Origin: Sedimentisphaerales bacterium
Lineage (GTDB): Bacteria; Planctomycetota; Phycisphaerae; Sedimentisphaerales; Anaerohalosphaeraceae
Length of the DNA: 34,800 nt
NCBI GenBank assembly: GCA_016935635.1
Contig: JAFGQP010000288.1
Location: forward strand, 1-34,800
Direction: 5' to 3'
Shown: in pieces, positions 16,517 to 26,521 of the stretch
Layout: the number at the start of each line of letters is the position of its first letter
Numbering within the stretch: position 1 is the stretch's first letter
Program-made: the position numbers and the translations under genes
The notes under the pieces: generated by a model
Told to the model about the DNA's origin: nothing
What the model saw: only the letters and a program-made list of their open reading frames with translations
Database searches by the model: none

Positions 16517-18622
16517 ATGGAGACGCCAAAATGTACCAAAGATATTTTTGGGTCAAATGTATTTAATGATGCCGTGATGCGTGAGCGGCTTCCCAAGAAT
16601 ATCTACAAAGCCTTTGTCCAGGCTCGCAAGGGAAACCAGGAAATGACCCCTGCGGTTGCCGATGTGATTGCCAATGCGATGAAGGACTGGGCCATTGAAA
16701 AGGGTGCTACGCATTATTGCCACTGGTTTCAGCCAATGACAGGCCTGACGGCTGAAAAACATGATGCGTTTATCAATCCCACTGCCGACGGCCGGACAAT
16801 CCTGGAATTCGGCGGCAAAGAACTGATTAAGGGTGAGCCGGATGCGTCCTCTTTCCCGTCGGGCGGACTTCGTGCCACCTTTGAAGCTCGCGGCTATACC
16901 GCCTGGGATATTACCTCGCCGGCCTTTATCCGTGAAATCGGTAAAAATATCACACTGTATATTCCCTGTGCCTTTTGCAGCTACACCGGCATGGTCCTGG
17001 ACAAGAAGACCCCGCTGCTGCGTTCGATGGAGGCCTTGAGCAAGCAGGCGGTTCGTGTTCTGAAAGTGCTTGGAAATACGGAAGTCAAATCAGTCATAGC
17101 CACCCTCGGCCCTGAGCAGGAATACTTCCTGGTGGATCGCAAGTTCTTCGAAAAAAGACTGGATCTCCTGCTGGCCGGCCGTACACTGTTTGGCGCCCCT
17201 TCGCCCCGTGGCCAGGAAATGGAAGACCATTATTTCGGTTCACTGAACGAGCGTGTTGCCACCTATATGAACGAAGTCAATAATGAACTGTGGAAGCTCG
17301 GGGTGTCTGCCAAGACACAGCATAACGAAGTGGCTCCGGCCCAGTATGAGCTGGCCCCGATTTTTTCAACGGTCAATGTTGCCACCGACCACAATCAGTT
17401 AACAATGGATGTCATGCAGAAAGTGGCCCTGCGGCACGGCTTTGTCTGCCTCCTGCACGAAAAGCCCTTTGCAGGCGTCAATGGGTCGGGCAAGCATAAC
17501 AACTGGAGCGTCTGTACCGACACCGGGGTCAATCTTCTGGAGCCGGGCAATACGCCTCATGACAATATGGTATTCCTGGTCTTCCTGTGTGCCGTGATTC
17601 GCGGCGTGGATAAATATTCAACCATGCTGCGGGCGGCCGTGGCGACTCCGGGCAATGACCATCGTCTTGGCGCCAACGAGGCTCCTCCGGCGATTGTCTC
17701 GATTTTCCTTGGCGACCAGCTCACTGATATTTTCGAGCAGCTTGCCAGCGGCAAAGCCAAAAGCAGCAAGCAGGGCAGCGACATGAAAGTCGGTGTAACC
17801 ACGCTGCCTCCTCTGCCCAAAGACACCACGGACCGCAATCGCACCAGCCCGTTTGCCTTTACCGGTAATAAGTTTGAATTCCGTATGGTTGGATCATCGC
17901 AATCCACCGCCGGCCCGATGTTTGTCCTGAATACAATCGTTGCCGATGTGTTGTGTGAAATGGCCGATCAGCTTGAAAAGAGCAAAAACATCAATGCCGA
18001 TGTCCAGAAACTGCTTCAGAAAATCGTCAAAGAGCATTCTCGCATCGTTTTCAATGGTGATAATTATTCTGAAGATTGGGTCGCCGAAGCGGAAAAAAGA
18101 GGCCTGCCCAATATCCGCAACTGTGTCGATTCGATCAAGACCATTGCACAACCCGAACATGTCAAACTGTTCGGCAGGCATAATGTGCTCAGTAAGGTTG
18201 AACTGCATGCACGTGAGGAAATTCTGCTCGAAAACTATGCCAAGACGCTCAATATTGAAGCGGGTGCCATGCTGAATATCGGCCGTCGCCAGATTCTGCC
18301 GGCGGTTATGGAATATGCCGGCTTGGTTGCAGACAGCCTTAATACGATCTCCGATGCCGGCGGATCCTGTACCACGCAAAAGAAATTGCTGACGAAAATG
18401 ACCGATTTGATTGACCGTCTCAATGATGGACTGGAGAATTTGGCCGAGTCCATCGCCAAGGCAAAGGCGATTTCCAATGTCGAAAAAAAGGCCGACGCCT
18501 TTAAAGATAAAGTCGTCCCAGCCATGGTTGAAGTTCGTGCGGCATCCGACGAACTGGAGGCCCTGGTTGATGCAGAAATCTGGCCTCTGCCGACGTACGC
18601 TCAGATGCTTTATGTGAGATAA
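16517..18622 (+). CDS. glnN: Type III glutamine synthetase
   Basis: ORF 16484..18622; ATG 16517 has a GGAG RBS. NDAVMRERLPKNIYKAF, PMTGLTAEKHDAF, GPEQEYFLVD, FAGVNGSGKHNNWSV, NRTSPFAFTGNKFEFRMVGSS are GSIII hallmarks. Confidence 0.96.
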   Translation: METPKCTKDIFGSNVFNDAVMRERLPKNIYKAFVQARKGNQEMTPAVADVIANAMKDWAIEKGATHYCHWFQPMTGLTAEKHDAFINPTADGRTILEFGGKELIKGEPDASSFPSGGLRATFEARGYTAWDITSPAFIREIGKNITLYIPCAFCSYTGMVLDKKTPLLRSMEALSKQAVRVLKVLGNTEVKSVIATLGPEQEYFLVDRKFFEKRLDLLLAGRTLFGAPSPRGQEMEDHYFGSLNERVATYMNEVNNELWKLGVSAKTQHNEVAPAQYELAPIFSTVNVATDHNQLTMDVMQKVALRHGFVCLLHEKPFAGVNGSGKHNNWSVCTDTGVNLLEPGNTPHDNMVFLVFLCAVIRGVDKYSTMLRAAVATPGNDHRLGANEAPPAIVSIFLGDQLTDIFEQLASGKAKSSKQGSDMKVGVTTLPPLPKDTTDRNRTSPFAFTGNKFEFRMVGSSQSTAGPMFVLNTIVADVLCEMADQLEKSKNINADVQKLLQKIVKEHSRIVFNGDNYSEDWVAEAEKRGLPNIRNCVDSIKTIAQPEHVKLFGRHNVLSKVELHAREEILLENYAKTLNIEAGAMLNIGRRQILPAVMEYAGLVADSLNTISDAGGSCTTQKKLLTKMTDLIDRLNDGLENLAESIAKAKAISNVEKKADAFKDKVVPAMVEVRAASDELEALVDAEIWPLPTYAQMLYVR

Positions 18623-18660
18623 CAAGTAGGCGACATAGCAATACAACAATTCGAAGAATT

Positions 18661-18700
18661 GCCCTGCTGGCAGATGCATCTGACCGGCAGGGCTTTTTTT
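18661..18700 (+). terminator. Rho-independent terminator of glnN
   Basis: GCCCTGC...GCAGGGC with an inner pairing block, followed by TTTTTTT. Confidence 0.85.
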
Positions 18701-18754
18701 GACATAAACACGAGATTTACTTGCAAAATCTTCATTTCTCGCAACGATTGAATC

Positions 18755-18783
18755 TTGACAGCAAAGCGGGATTTCGCTAAACT
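18755..18783 (+). promoter_or_regulatory. Sigma70-type promoter for gltB
   Basis: TTGACA-N17-TAAACT, 54 bp upstream of the gltB ATG. Confidence 0.6.
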
Positions 18784-18836
18784 ATCCCGAATTTTGTGAC
18801 CTCTAAAAACAAATAGAAATAACGAGACTACCGAGA

Positions 18837-21800
18837 ATGCATTCGATACCAGAAAATCAGGGTTTATACGAGTCACGATACGAACACGACGCCTGTGGTA
18901 TCGGCGCCGTGGTGAATATTAATGGACATAAGGATCATGCCATCCTTGAACACAGCAAGCAAGTCCTCCTGAATCTGCATCATCGCGGGGCAGCCAGTGC
19001 GGATGATGTTACTGGCGACGGAGCAGGCATCCTGTTTCAGATTCCGCATGAATTTTTCGTGGATGTCTGCAAATCCCAGGGGATTGGATTATCTCATCCC
19101 GGCACCTACGGCGCAGGGATGGTCTTTGGTTCCAAAGACCCGCAGCTTCGTGCCAAATGCGATGCTATTCTTGAACGTGCCATTGATCATTACGGCATGA
19201 AGGTGCTTGGCTGGCGTGATGTACCCTGTAAGAACGACTGCCTTGGGCCGATCGCATTGCAGGCGGAACCCAATATCAAGCAATTATTTGTTGATGGCAT
19301 GGCTTATCGCGATGAGGAATTGGAACGTCGTCTGTTCCTGGCTCGCAAACGGGCGGAAAAGCAGGTTGCCGCTCTCGGCAAGCAGGGTGAGGACTTCTAT
19401 GTGAGCACTCTTTCCTGCCGAACAATCTGCTATAAAGGCATGTTCATGGCATGGCAGTTATTCGCATACTATCCCGATTTGTCGGACGAGCGAATGACCT
19501 CTGCTTTAGCAATCGTTCATCAGCGCTACAGCACCAACACATTTCCGAACTGGAAGCTGGCCCACCCATTCCGCTGCATTGCGCATAATGGTGAGATTAA
19601 CACCCTCAGCGGCAACCGGAACTGCATGCGGATGCGGGAACAGAGCCTGGAAGCCCCGGTTCTTGGAGAAGACTTGTCCGATTTGATTCCTGTGCTGACT
19701 CCCGGCGCCAGCGACTCGGCCAATTTTGATGAAATGCTGGAGCTTTTAGTCCGTGCCGGCAGGAGTATGCCGCATTCCATGATGATGATGATTCCAGAGG
19801 CCTTCGGTGCCCGATATCACATCAGCACCGATAAACGGGCGTTTTATGAATATCATTCCTCTATTATGGAACCGTGGGACGGACCCGCAGCAATGGTTTT
19901 TACCGATGGTCGCTTTCTGGGCGGGACTCTGGACCGAAACGGCCTGCGTCCCAGTCGATACCTGGTCACTACCGATGGCCTTGCGGTACTGGCCAGTGAA
20001 GCCGGTGTCATCGAATTTCCGCCGGACCAGGTACGCCAGAAAGGGCGTCTTCAGCCCGGCAAGATGTTCCTGGTCGACACTCAGGAAGGCCGAATTATCA
20101 CGGACCAGGAAATCAAAAGTAATATCGCTCGTCAGAAACCATACCGTCGGTGGCTGGAAGAAAACCGCATCGAATTGCGGGGTCTTTTTGATACACCCAA
20201 AGCGGCAATTACCGATATCGATACATTGTATACACGGTTGCGGCTCTTTGGGTACACCCGTGAAGAAATGCGGATGGTTATTGCCCCGATGGCTCAAAAC
20301 GGCCAGGAACCGGTAGGCTCCATGGGCAACGATGCCGCGCTTGCCGTATTAAGCGACAGGCCTCGCCTGTTATATGATTATTTCAAGCAGTTGTTTGCTC
20401 AGGTTACCAATCCTCCGATTGATCCCCTGCGAGAAGGATTGGTGATGAGTCTGATGAGCTTTACCGGCAAAAAACGGAATGTTCTGGATGAGACTCCACA
20501 ACATTGCCGTCAGTTGAAACTGCCTCATCCGCTCCTGACAAATGAAGATATGATTCGTCTTCGTAATGTTAAACGCGAAGACTTCAAAGTGGCAACGCTC
20601 TCAGCCTTCTTTGATGCTCATTCCAATGACCCCGGCGTTAACCTGGAGCGTTCGCTGGATAAACTGGTTGCCGCCGCACAGCGGGAAATCGAAAATGGTG
20701 CATCTTTACTGGTCATCAGCGATAAAGGCAGTGATGCTGACAAGGCGCCGATTCCTGCCTTGCTGGCCGTTGCTGCGGTCCATCACGGCCTGATTGGAAA
20801 AGGCCTAAGAGGGGAAGCGGGTCTGATTGTGGAAACCGGTGAAGCTCGCGAAGTCATGCATTTCTGCCTGCTTTGCGGATTCGGCGCCAATGCCGTAAAT
20901 CCCTACCTGGTATTTGAAATGCTGCAGGAATTGCAGCGGCAGGGCGATTTATCTGCCAAGACGGATTTAGGTCAATGTGCCGACAACTTCATCGCCGCCA
21001 TCAAAAAAGGCATTCTCAAAGTCATGAGCAAGATGGGCATATCGACGCTTCGCAGTTATTTTAATGCCCAGTTGTTTGAGGCAGTCGGGTTAAACAAGGA
21101 ATTTGTCGATAAGTATTTTGCTGGAACCAGCTCCCGCATTGCAGGGATCGGACTTCGCCAGATTGCCGCAGATGCGGTTCGACGGCACCGGGAAGCCTAT
21201 CGCAATCGCAAGCCCGGCGAACTTGAAATGGAATACGGCGGAGAATATCATTTCCGCTGTGACGGGGAGCGTCACCTGTGGACCCCGACTACTGTTGCCA
21301 GCCTGCAGCACGCAGTCATCAATAATGATCCGAAGGCTTATCAGGAATTTGCCAAAGCGATCAATGAGCAGGATAAAATGCTTTGTACACTGCGGGGATT
21401 ATTTGAATTTGTACCAGGCAGCCCCGTGCCTTTGGAAGAAGTGGAGCCGGCATCCGAAATTGTCAAGCGGTTTTGTACCGGGGCCATGAGTCACGGTTCC
21501 ATCAGCAAAGAGGCCCATGAATGCATGGCCATTGCGATGAACCGCATCGGTGCCATGAACAATACCGGAGAAGGCGGAGAGGATCCCGAACGCTATAAGC
21601 CGCTGCCCAACGGCGACTCATTAAACAGCGCCATCAAACAGGTGGCCAGCGGCCGGTTTGGTGTAACGATCAATTATCTGGCCCATGCCAAAGAGCTGCA
21701 GATTAAAATGGCCCAGGGCGCAAAACCGGGCGAAGGCGGCCAGCTTCCCGGCCATAAAGTGACCGATGAAATTGCGCAGCTTCGTTTTTCGACGCCGGGC

Positions 21801-23390
21801 GTAACGCTGATTTCGCCTCCGCCGCATCACGACATTTACTCGATTGAAGACCTGGCTCAGTTGATTTATGATCTCAAGTGCAGCAATCCTTCGGCCAAAG
21901 TCTCTGTTAAACTGGTGTCGGAAGTAGGTGTCGGAACCGTTGCTGCCGGTGTCTGCAAAGGCAATGCCGATGAGGTCTTGATCAGCGGGCATGACGGAGG
22001 AACAGGCGCCAGTCCATTATCTTCGATTAAGCATGCCGGCTGCCCGTGGGAAATCGGCCTGGCTGAAACACAGCAGGTGCTGGTCCTGAACGGACTGCGA
22101 GACCGGATACGCGTACAGGTGGACGGCCAGCTTCGTACCGGCCGGGACATTGTCATCGGCGCCTTACTGGGAGCCGAGCGGTTCGGATTCGGTACCTGTG
22201 CACTGGTTACGATGGGATGTACCCTGCTTCGGCGCTGTCATGACGGTGCCTGTACGTATGGGATTGCGACTCAGGACCCCGAATTGCGCAGCCGATTCCG
22301 CGGCAAACCCGAATACATCATTCGCTATCTGACGTTTATTGCCGAGGAAGCGCGGCAGATTATGGCCCAACTGGGCTTCCGCAAAGTCGAGGACATGATC
22401 GGCCAGGCAGATCGATTGTGTGCGAAAAAAGCGGTTGAACATTACAAGGCCCAGGGGCTGGATTTCTCGAGACTATTCCATGTGCCGGAACACAAAGGCT
22501 CCAAGTGCATTCGGCTCAGTCGTCCTCAGTCTTATCGGCTTGAAGACCATCTGGACTGGCAGATTATCGAAAAATGCAAATCCGCCATCGAAAAAGGCCA
22601 GAAAGTCTCGCTGGATATGCCAATTCGTAATGTCAATCGTACCGTTGGAGCCATTCTGAGCAATAACATTGCCCTGAAATACGGCCTCAACGGATTACCC
22701 GAAGATACGATTGATATTACTTTTCACGGCTCGGCCGGGCAGAGCTTTGGCGCCTTTCTGGCTCACGGAATTACGCTCCATCTTGTAGGTGAAAGCAATG
22801 ATTATCTGGGCAAAGGATTATCCGGCGGCAAAATTATTGTCGAAACCCCGCCGGATTCGCCCTTCATGGCTCATGAAAATATCATCGTCGGCAATACCCT
22901 GCTGTATGGCGCCACAAGCGGCGAGGTTTATATCAATGGGATGGCCGGCGAACGATTCTGCGTTCGCAACAGCGGTGCCATCGCGGTGGTCGAAGGCGTC
23001 GGGGATCACGGTTGTGAGTACATGACCGGCGGCCTGGTAATCGTACTGGGCAAAACCGGCTGTAATTTTGCTGCGGGCATGAGCGGCGGCATTGCTTATG
23101 TTCTTGATGAGATGCAGTTATTTGATACCCTGTGCAACCTGGATATGGTCGATTTGGAAAACGTCTGGCGGCAGGAGGACAAGGATATCCTGCATCAGCA
23201 TATCGTAAAGCATGAAAAACTAACTCGCAGCAGCCGGGCGAAGCGGATTCTCAATGCGTGGCCCGATATGGTGGGTCGTTTTGTGAAAGTAATACCGACG
23301 GATTACCGCAAGGCCCTGGAACGGATGCGTGAACAGGAACGCAGGGCCGCGGAACAGACACCGGCAACTGAGGAGGTATTCCATGGCTAA
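18837..23390 (+). CDS. gltB: Glutamate synthase large subunit
   Basis: N-terminal class II amidotransferase YESRYEHDACGIGAVVNINGHKDH; central GEGGEDPERY, KPGEGGQLPGHKV; C-terminal GXGXG-like repeats. Confidence 0.97.
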   Translation: MHSIPENQGLYESRYEHDACGIGAVVNINGHKDHAILEHSKQVLLNLHHRGAASADDVTGDGAGILFQIPHEFFVDVCKSQGIGLSHPGTYGAGMVFGSKDPQLRAKCDAILERAIDHYGMKVLGWRDVPCKNDCLGPIALQAEPNIKQLFVDGMAYRDEELERRLFLARKRAEKQVAALGKQGEDFYVSTLSCRTICYKGMFMAWQLFAYYPDLSDERMTSALAIVHQRYSTNTFPNWKLAHPFRCIAHNGEINTLSGNRNCMRMREQSLEAPVLGEDLSDLIPVLTPGASDSANFDEMLELLVRAGRSMPHSMMMMIPEAFGARYHISTDKRAFYEYHSSIMEPWDGPAAMVFTDGRFLGGTLDRNGLRPSRYLVTTDGLAVLASEAGVIEFPPDQVRQKGRLQPGKMFLVDTQEGRIITDQEIKSNIARQKPYRRWLEENRIELRGLFDTPKAAITDIDTLYTRLRLFGYTREEMRMVIAPMAQNGQEPVGSMGNDAALAVLSDRPRLLYDYFKQLFAQVTNPPIDPLREGLVMSLMSFTGKKRNVLDETPQHCRQLKLPHPLLTNEDMIRLRNVKREDFKVATLSAFFDAHSNDPGVNLERSLDKLVAAAQREIENGASLLVISDKGSDADKAPIPALLAVAAVHHGLIGKGLRGEAGLIVETGEAREVMHFCLLCGFGANAVNPYLVFEMLQELQRQGDLSAKTDLGQCADNFIAAIKKGILKVMSKMGISTLRSYFNAQLFEAVGLNKEFVDKYFAGTSSRIAGIGLRQIAADAVRRHREAYRNRKPGELEMEYGGEYHFRCDGERHLWTPTTVASLQHAVINNDPKAYQEFAKAINEQDKMLCTLRGLFEFVPGSPVPLEEVEPASEIVKRFCTGAMSHGSISKEAHECMAIAMNRIGAMNNTGEGGEDPERYKPLPNGDSLNSAIKQVASGRFGVTINYLAHAKELQIKMAQGAKPGEGGQLPGHKVTDEIAQLRFSTPGVTLISPPPHHDIYSIEDLAQLIYDLKCSNPSAKVSVKLVSEVGVGTVAAGVCKGNADEVLISGHDGGTGASPLSSIKHAGCPWEIGLAETQQVLVLNGLRDRIRVQVDGQLRTGRDIVIGALLGAERFGFGTCALVTMGCTLLRRCHDGACTYGIATQDPELRSRFRGKPEYIIRYLTFIAEEARQIMAQLGFRKVEDMIGQADRLCAKKAVEHYKAQGLDFSRLFHVPEHKGSKCIRLSRPQSYRLEDHLDWQIIEKCKSAIEKGQKVSLDMPIRNVNRTVGAILSNNIALKYGLNGLPEDTIDITFHGSAGQSFGAFLAHGITLHLVGESNDYLGKGLSGGKIIVETPPDSPFMAHENIIVGNTLLYGATSGEVYINGMAGERFCVRNSGAIAVVEGVGDHGCEYMTGGLVIVLGKTGCNFAAGMSGGIAYVLDEMQLFDTLCNLDMVDLENVWRQEDKDILHQHIVKHEKLTRSSRAKRILNAWPDMVGRFVKVIPTDYRKALERMREQERRAAEQTPATEEVFHG

Positions 23391-24807
23391 AGCAAAGGGA
23401 TTTATCGAATTTTCACGGCAATCGACCGGCTATCGTCCGGTGGACTGCAGGATTAAGGATTACAGGGAAATCGAGATTCCCCTGACACCCGATGAATTAA
23501 GAAAACAGGCGGCTCGCTGCATCGACTGCGGTATTCCATTCTGTCATGGCACAGGCTGCCCGGTTCGCAACAACATCCCGGAATTTAACGACCTGGTGTA
23601 TCAGGGACGCTGGCAGCAGGCCTGTGATGTGCTGCATGCAACGAACAATCTGCCTGAAATCACCGGCCGAGTGTGTCCGGCACCCTGTGAAACTGCCTGC
23701 ACGCTGTCCATTAACGATAAACCGGTAACCATTCGGCACATCGAATATCAGATTGTGGAGCGTGGTTTTGCCGAAGGCTGGATCAAACCCCTGCCGGCTC
23801 CGGATAAAAATGGCAAGACTGCTGCCGTTATCGGCTCCGGCCCTGCGGGGCTGTCTGCTGCTCAGCAGCTTGTTCGGGCGGGATTTGATGTTTCAGTCTT
23901 CGAAAAAGACGAAAAAACCGGCGGTCTTCTGCGGTATGGAATACCGGATTTCAAGCTGGAAAAATGGGTCATCGACCGTCGGCTGGAACAGATGAAGGCT
24001 GAAGGAGTCAAATTCCACACCGGCGTAGACGCCGGCAAAGACATTTCTGCCCATTATCTGCAGAAAATGTTCGATTATATCTGCATTACCATGGGGGCGG
24101 GCAAACCGCGTGATTTACCGATCCCGGGCCGTGATCTGTCGGGCATTTACTATGCCATGGAGTTCCTGACTCAGCAGAATAAGCTGAATTCCAGTGAGCC
24201 GTTCAATCTGTCGAGTCGAATTAGTGCAGCCGGCAAAAATGTTCTGGTTATTGGCGGTGGTGATACCGGCAGCGACTGCGTGGGAACATCACGCCGTCAG
24301 GGTGCCGCGTCAATTACCCAGATTGAAATTCTGCCCCAGCCGCCGGAAAGCCGACCAGCGGATACGCCATGGCCGATGTGGCCCCGTCAAATGCGCACGT
24401 CATCTTCGCATGAGGAAGGCTGCAATCGGATGTGGAGTATTGCCAGCAAGCAGTTTGTCGGCGATGCCTCCGGCCTGAAGGAAGTTCATGCCTGCAGAGT
24501 CGAGTGGAAGCAGGACAATGGACGCTGGGTGATGGACGAAATCCCCGATTCGGAATTCGTGATTAAAGCGGAATTGGTTCTGCTGGCCATGGGATTTGTT
24601 CATGTAGAACATAACCAGCTCATCAAAGACCTGAATCTTGACCTGGATGCCCGAGGGAATATCATGGTGAATCAATATCAAACCAGCGTTCCTTCGGTTT
24701 TTGCGGCGGGCGATACCGTGTCCGGCGCATCTCTGGTGGTCCGGGCGATTGACAGCGGTCGCATGGCGGCTGACGCGATTTTAAACTGGTATCAGAAAAA
24801 CAGTTAG
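23383..24807 (+). CDS. gltD: Glutamate synthase small subunit
   Basis: Start at ATG 23383 with GAGGAGG RBS, overlapping the gltB stop. RCIDCGIPFCHGTGCPVRNNIPEFNDLVY, VIGSGPAGLSAAQQL, VFAAGD. Confidence 0.96.
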   Translation: MAKAKGFIEFSRQSTGYRPVDCRIKDYREIEIPLTPDELRKQAARCIDCGIPFCHGTGCPVRNNIPEFNDLVYQGRWQQACDVLHATNNLPEITGRVCPAPCETACTLSINDKPVTIRHIEYQIVERGFAEGWIKPLPAPDKNGKTAAVIGSGPAGLSAAQQLVRAGFDVSVFEKDEKTGGLLRYGIPDFKLEKWVIDRRLEQMKAEGVKFHTGVDAGKDISAHYLQKMFDYICITMGAGKPRDLPIPGRDLSGIYYAMEFLTQQNKLNSSEPFNLSSRISAAGKNVLVIGGGDTGSDCVGTSRRQGAASITQIEILPQPPESRPADTPWPMWPRQMRTSSSHEEGCNRMWSIASKQFVGDASGLKEVHACRVEWKQDNGRWVMDEIPDSEFVIKAELVLLAMGFVHVEHNQLIKDLNLDLDARGNIMVNQYQTSVPSVFAAGDTVSGASLVVRAIDSGRMAADAILNWYQKNS

Positions 24808-24827
24808 ACTTAAAGGATTAAAAAAAC

Positions 24828-26495
24828 ATGGCGATACGGATAGCGCTGGTACAGTGTAATGTTGCAGTGGGCGATCTGACCGGCAATGCCGCTATGATTC
24901 GCAGTAACGCTGCCGCAGCCCTGACCGAAGTTGCCGATATCGTCGTTTTTCCCGAGATGTGTCTGTGCGGCTATCCGCCGGAAGACTTGCTTCTGCGTCC
25001 GCGGTTTCTGGAGGATACCCGGAGGGCCCTGGACCAACTGGCCGACGGCTGGGAAGGTCCGGTTCTGATGGCGGGATTTGCCGAACAGCAGGGCAAAAAT
25101 GTTTATAATTCGCTGGCTGTAATTCAGGGCGGCAGGATTGCAGCGGTTTACCGCAAAATGCTTTTGCCCAATTACGGCGTATTTGACGAGAAACGCTATT
25201 TTACTCCAGGATATGAACCGATTGTTTTTGAGCTCAACGGCGTACGCCTGGCGTTGACTATCTGTGAGGATATCTGGAACCTCGACTGGCTGACACGGTT
25301 CCTCAAGGAGTGTCGGTTTGATGCCATTATCAATATCTCCGCATCGCCGTTTCATTCGGGCAAATCGCCCCAGCGTCAGGCCATCATTGGACAATGCGCC
25401 GCCCATTTTCGAAAACCGGTCCTGTATTGTAATCTGATCGGCGGTCAGGATGAACTGGTATTTGACGGGCGAAGTCTGGTTGCTGACCACTCCGGCACGA
25501 TCATCGCCTCCGGCAAGGCATTTCAAAATGATATTGTCTATGCCGATATCACGATGCAGAATCAGTCCGCAATTGTCTGTTTATCCAAATCAACTGAATC
25601 AGCGCCAGCAAAAGAGGAACTGGAACCCGTCGCCGAAGTCTATCAGGCCCTGGTACTGGGCACGCGGGATTATGTCCGCAAAAACGGATTCAGCAAGGTC
25701 ATGATCGGTCTCAGCGGCGGCATCGACTCGGCCCTGACCGCAGCCATTGCCGCTGATGCACTGGGGCCGGACAATGTGCTGGGCATCACCATGCCGTCAC
25801 GATTCAACAGCACTGATACGCAGGACGACGCCCGCAAGCTGGCTGAAAATCTCGGGATTCAATTTCACAGCCTGCCCATTGAAAGCATCCTGAAAGAATT
25901 CAGCGGCGTGCTTTCCGCGGTGCCGGGCTGGAACGAAAAAGGTCTTGCCTACGAAAATCTGCAGGCCCGTATTCGCGGCTGCCTGATGATGTCGCTGTCC
26001 AATCAGTTTGGATGCATGGTTCTGACCACCGGCAATAAAAGTGAAACCGCCGTCGGTTATTGTACGCTGTACGGAGATACGGCCGGGGGCTTTGCTGTGA
26101 TTAAAGATGTCCCCAAAACGCTGGTCTATCAACTCAGCGATTATGTCAATCGCGTCGCACAAAAACAGCGCATTCCGCAAAGCACCATTGATCGTATCCC
26201 CACCGCCGAACTGCGGACCAATCAGAAAGACAGCGATTCACTGCCGGAATATGACATTCTTGACGTGATTTTACAGGGTTACATCGAACGGGATAAATCC
26301 CCCTCCGAACTGATCGCCGAAGGTTTCCCGCCGCGAACGGTAGAGCGGGTATTTCGCCTGGTGGATTTAGCGGAATACAAGCGGCGCCAATGTCCGCCGG
26401 GGGTCAAAATCACACCGCGGGCCTTCGGCAAGGACCGGCGCATGCCCATTACCAATCGATATAAACCGGATTTTCCGGAAATGCATGAAAGATAA
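24828..26495 (+). CDS. nadE: Glutamine-hydrolysing NAD+ synthase
   Basis: N-terminal nitrilase-like domain (FPEMCLCGYPPEDLL, LTICEDIW) and NAD synthase domain (GLSGGIDSALTAAIA, TTGNKSE). Confidence 0.95.
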   Translation: MAIRIALVQCNVAVGDLTGNAAMIRSNAAAALTEVADIVVFPEMCLCGYPPEDLLLRPRFLEDTRRALDQLADGWEGPVLMAGFAEQQGKNVYNSLAVIQGGRIAAVYRKMLLPNYGVFDEKRYFTPGYEPIVFELNGVRLALTICEDIWNLDWLTRFLKECRFDAIINISASPFHSGKSPQRQAIIGQCAAHFRKPVLYCNLIGGQDELVFDGRSLVADHSGTIIASGKAFQNDIVYADITMQNQSAIVCLSKSTESAPAKEELEPVAEVYQALVLGTRDYVRKNGFSKVMIGLSGGIDSALTAAIAADALGPDNVLGITMPSRFNSTDTQDDARKLAENLGIQFHSLPIESILKEFSGVLSAVPGWNEKGLAYENLQARIRGCLMMSLSNQFGCMVLTTGNKSETAVGYCTLYGDTAGGFAVIKDVPKTLVYQLSDYVNRVAQKQRIPQSTIDRIPTAELRTNQKDSDSLPEYDILDVILQGYIERDKSPSELIAEGFPPRTVERVFRLVDLAEYKRRQCPPGVKITPRAFGKDRRMPITNRYKPDFPEMHER

Positions 26496-26521
26496 ATAAC
26501 TTAGCATGAGGACACTGGACA

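Noticed and set aside
17894-18679. Long antisense ORF (261 aa) opposite glnN
   Set aside because: Complementary to a clear GSIII coding region; composition typical of antisense shadow ORFs.
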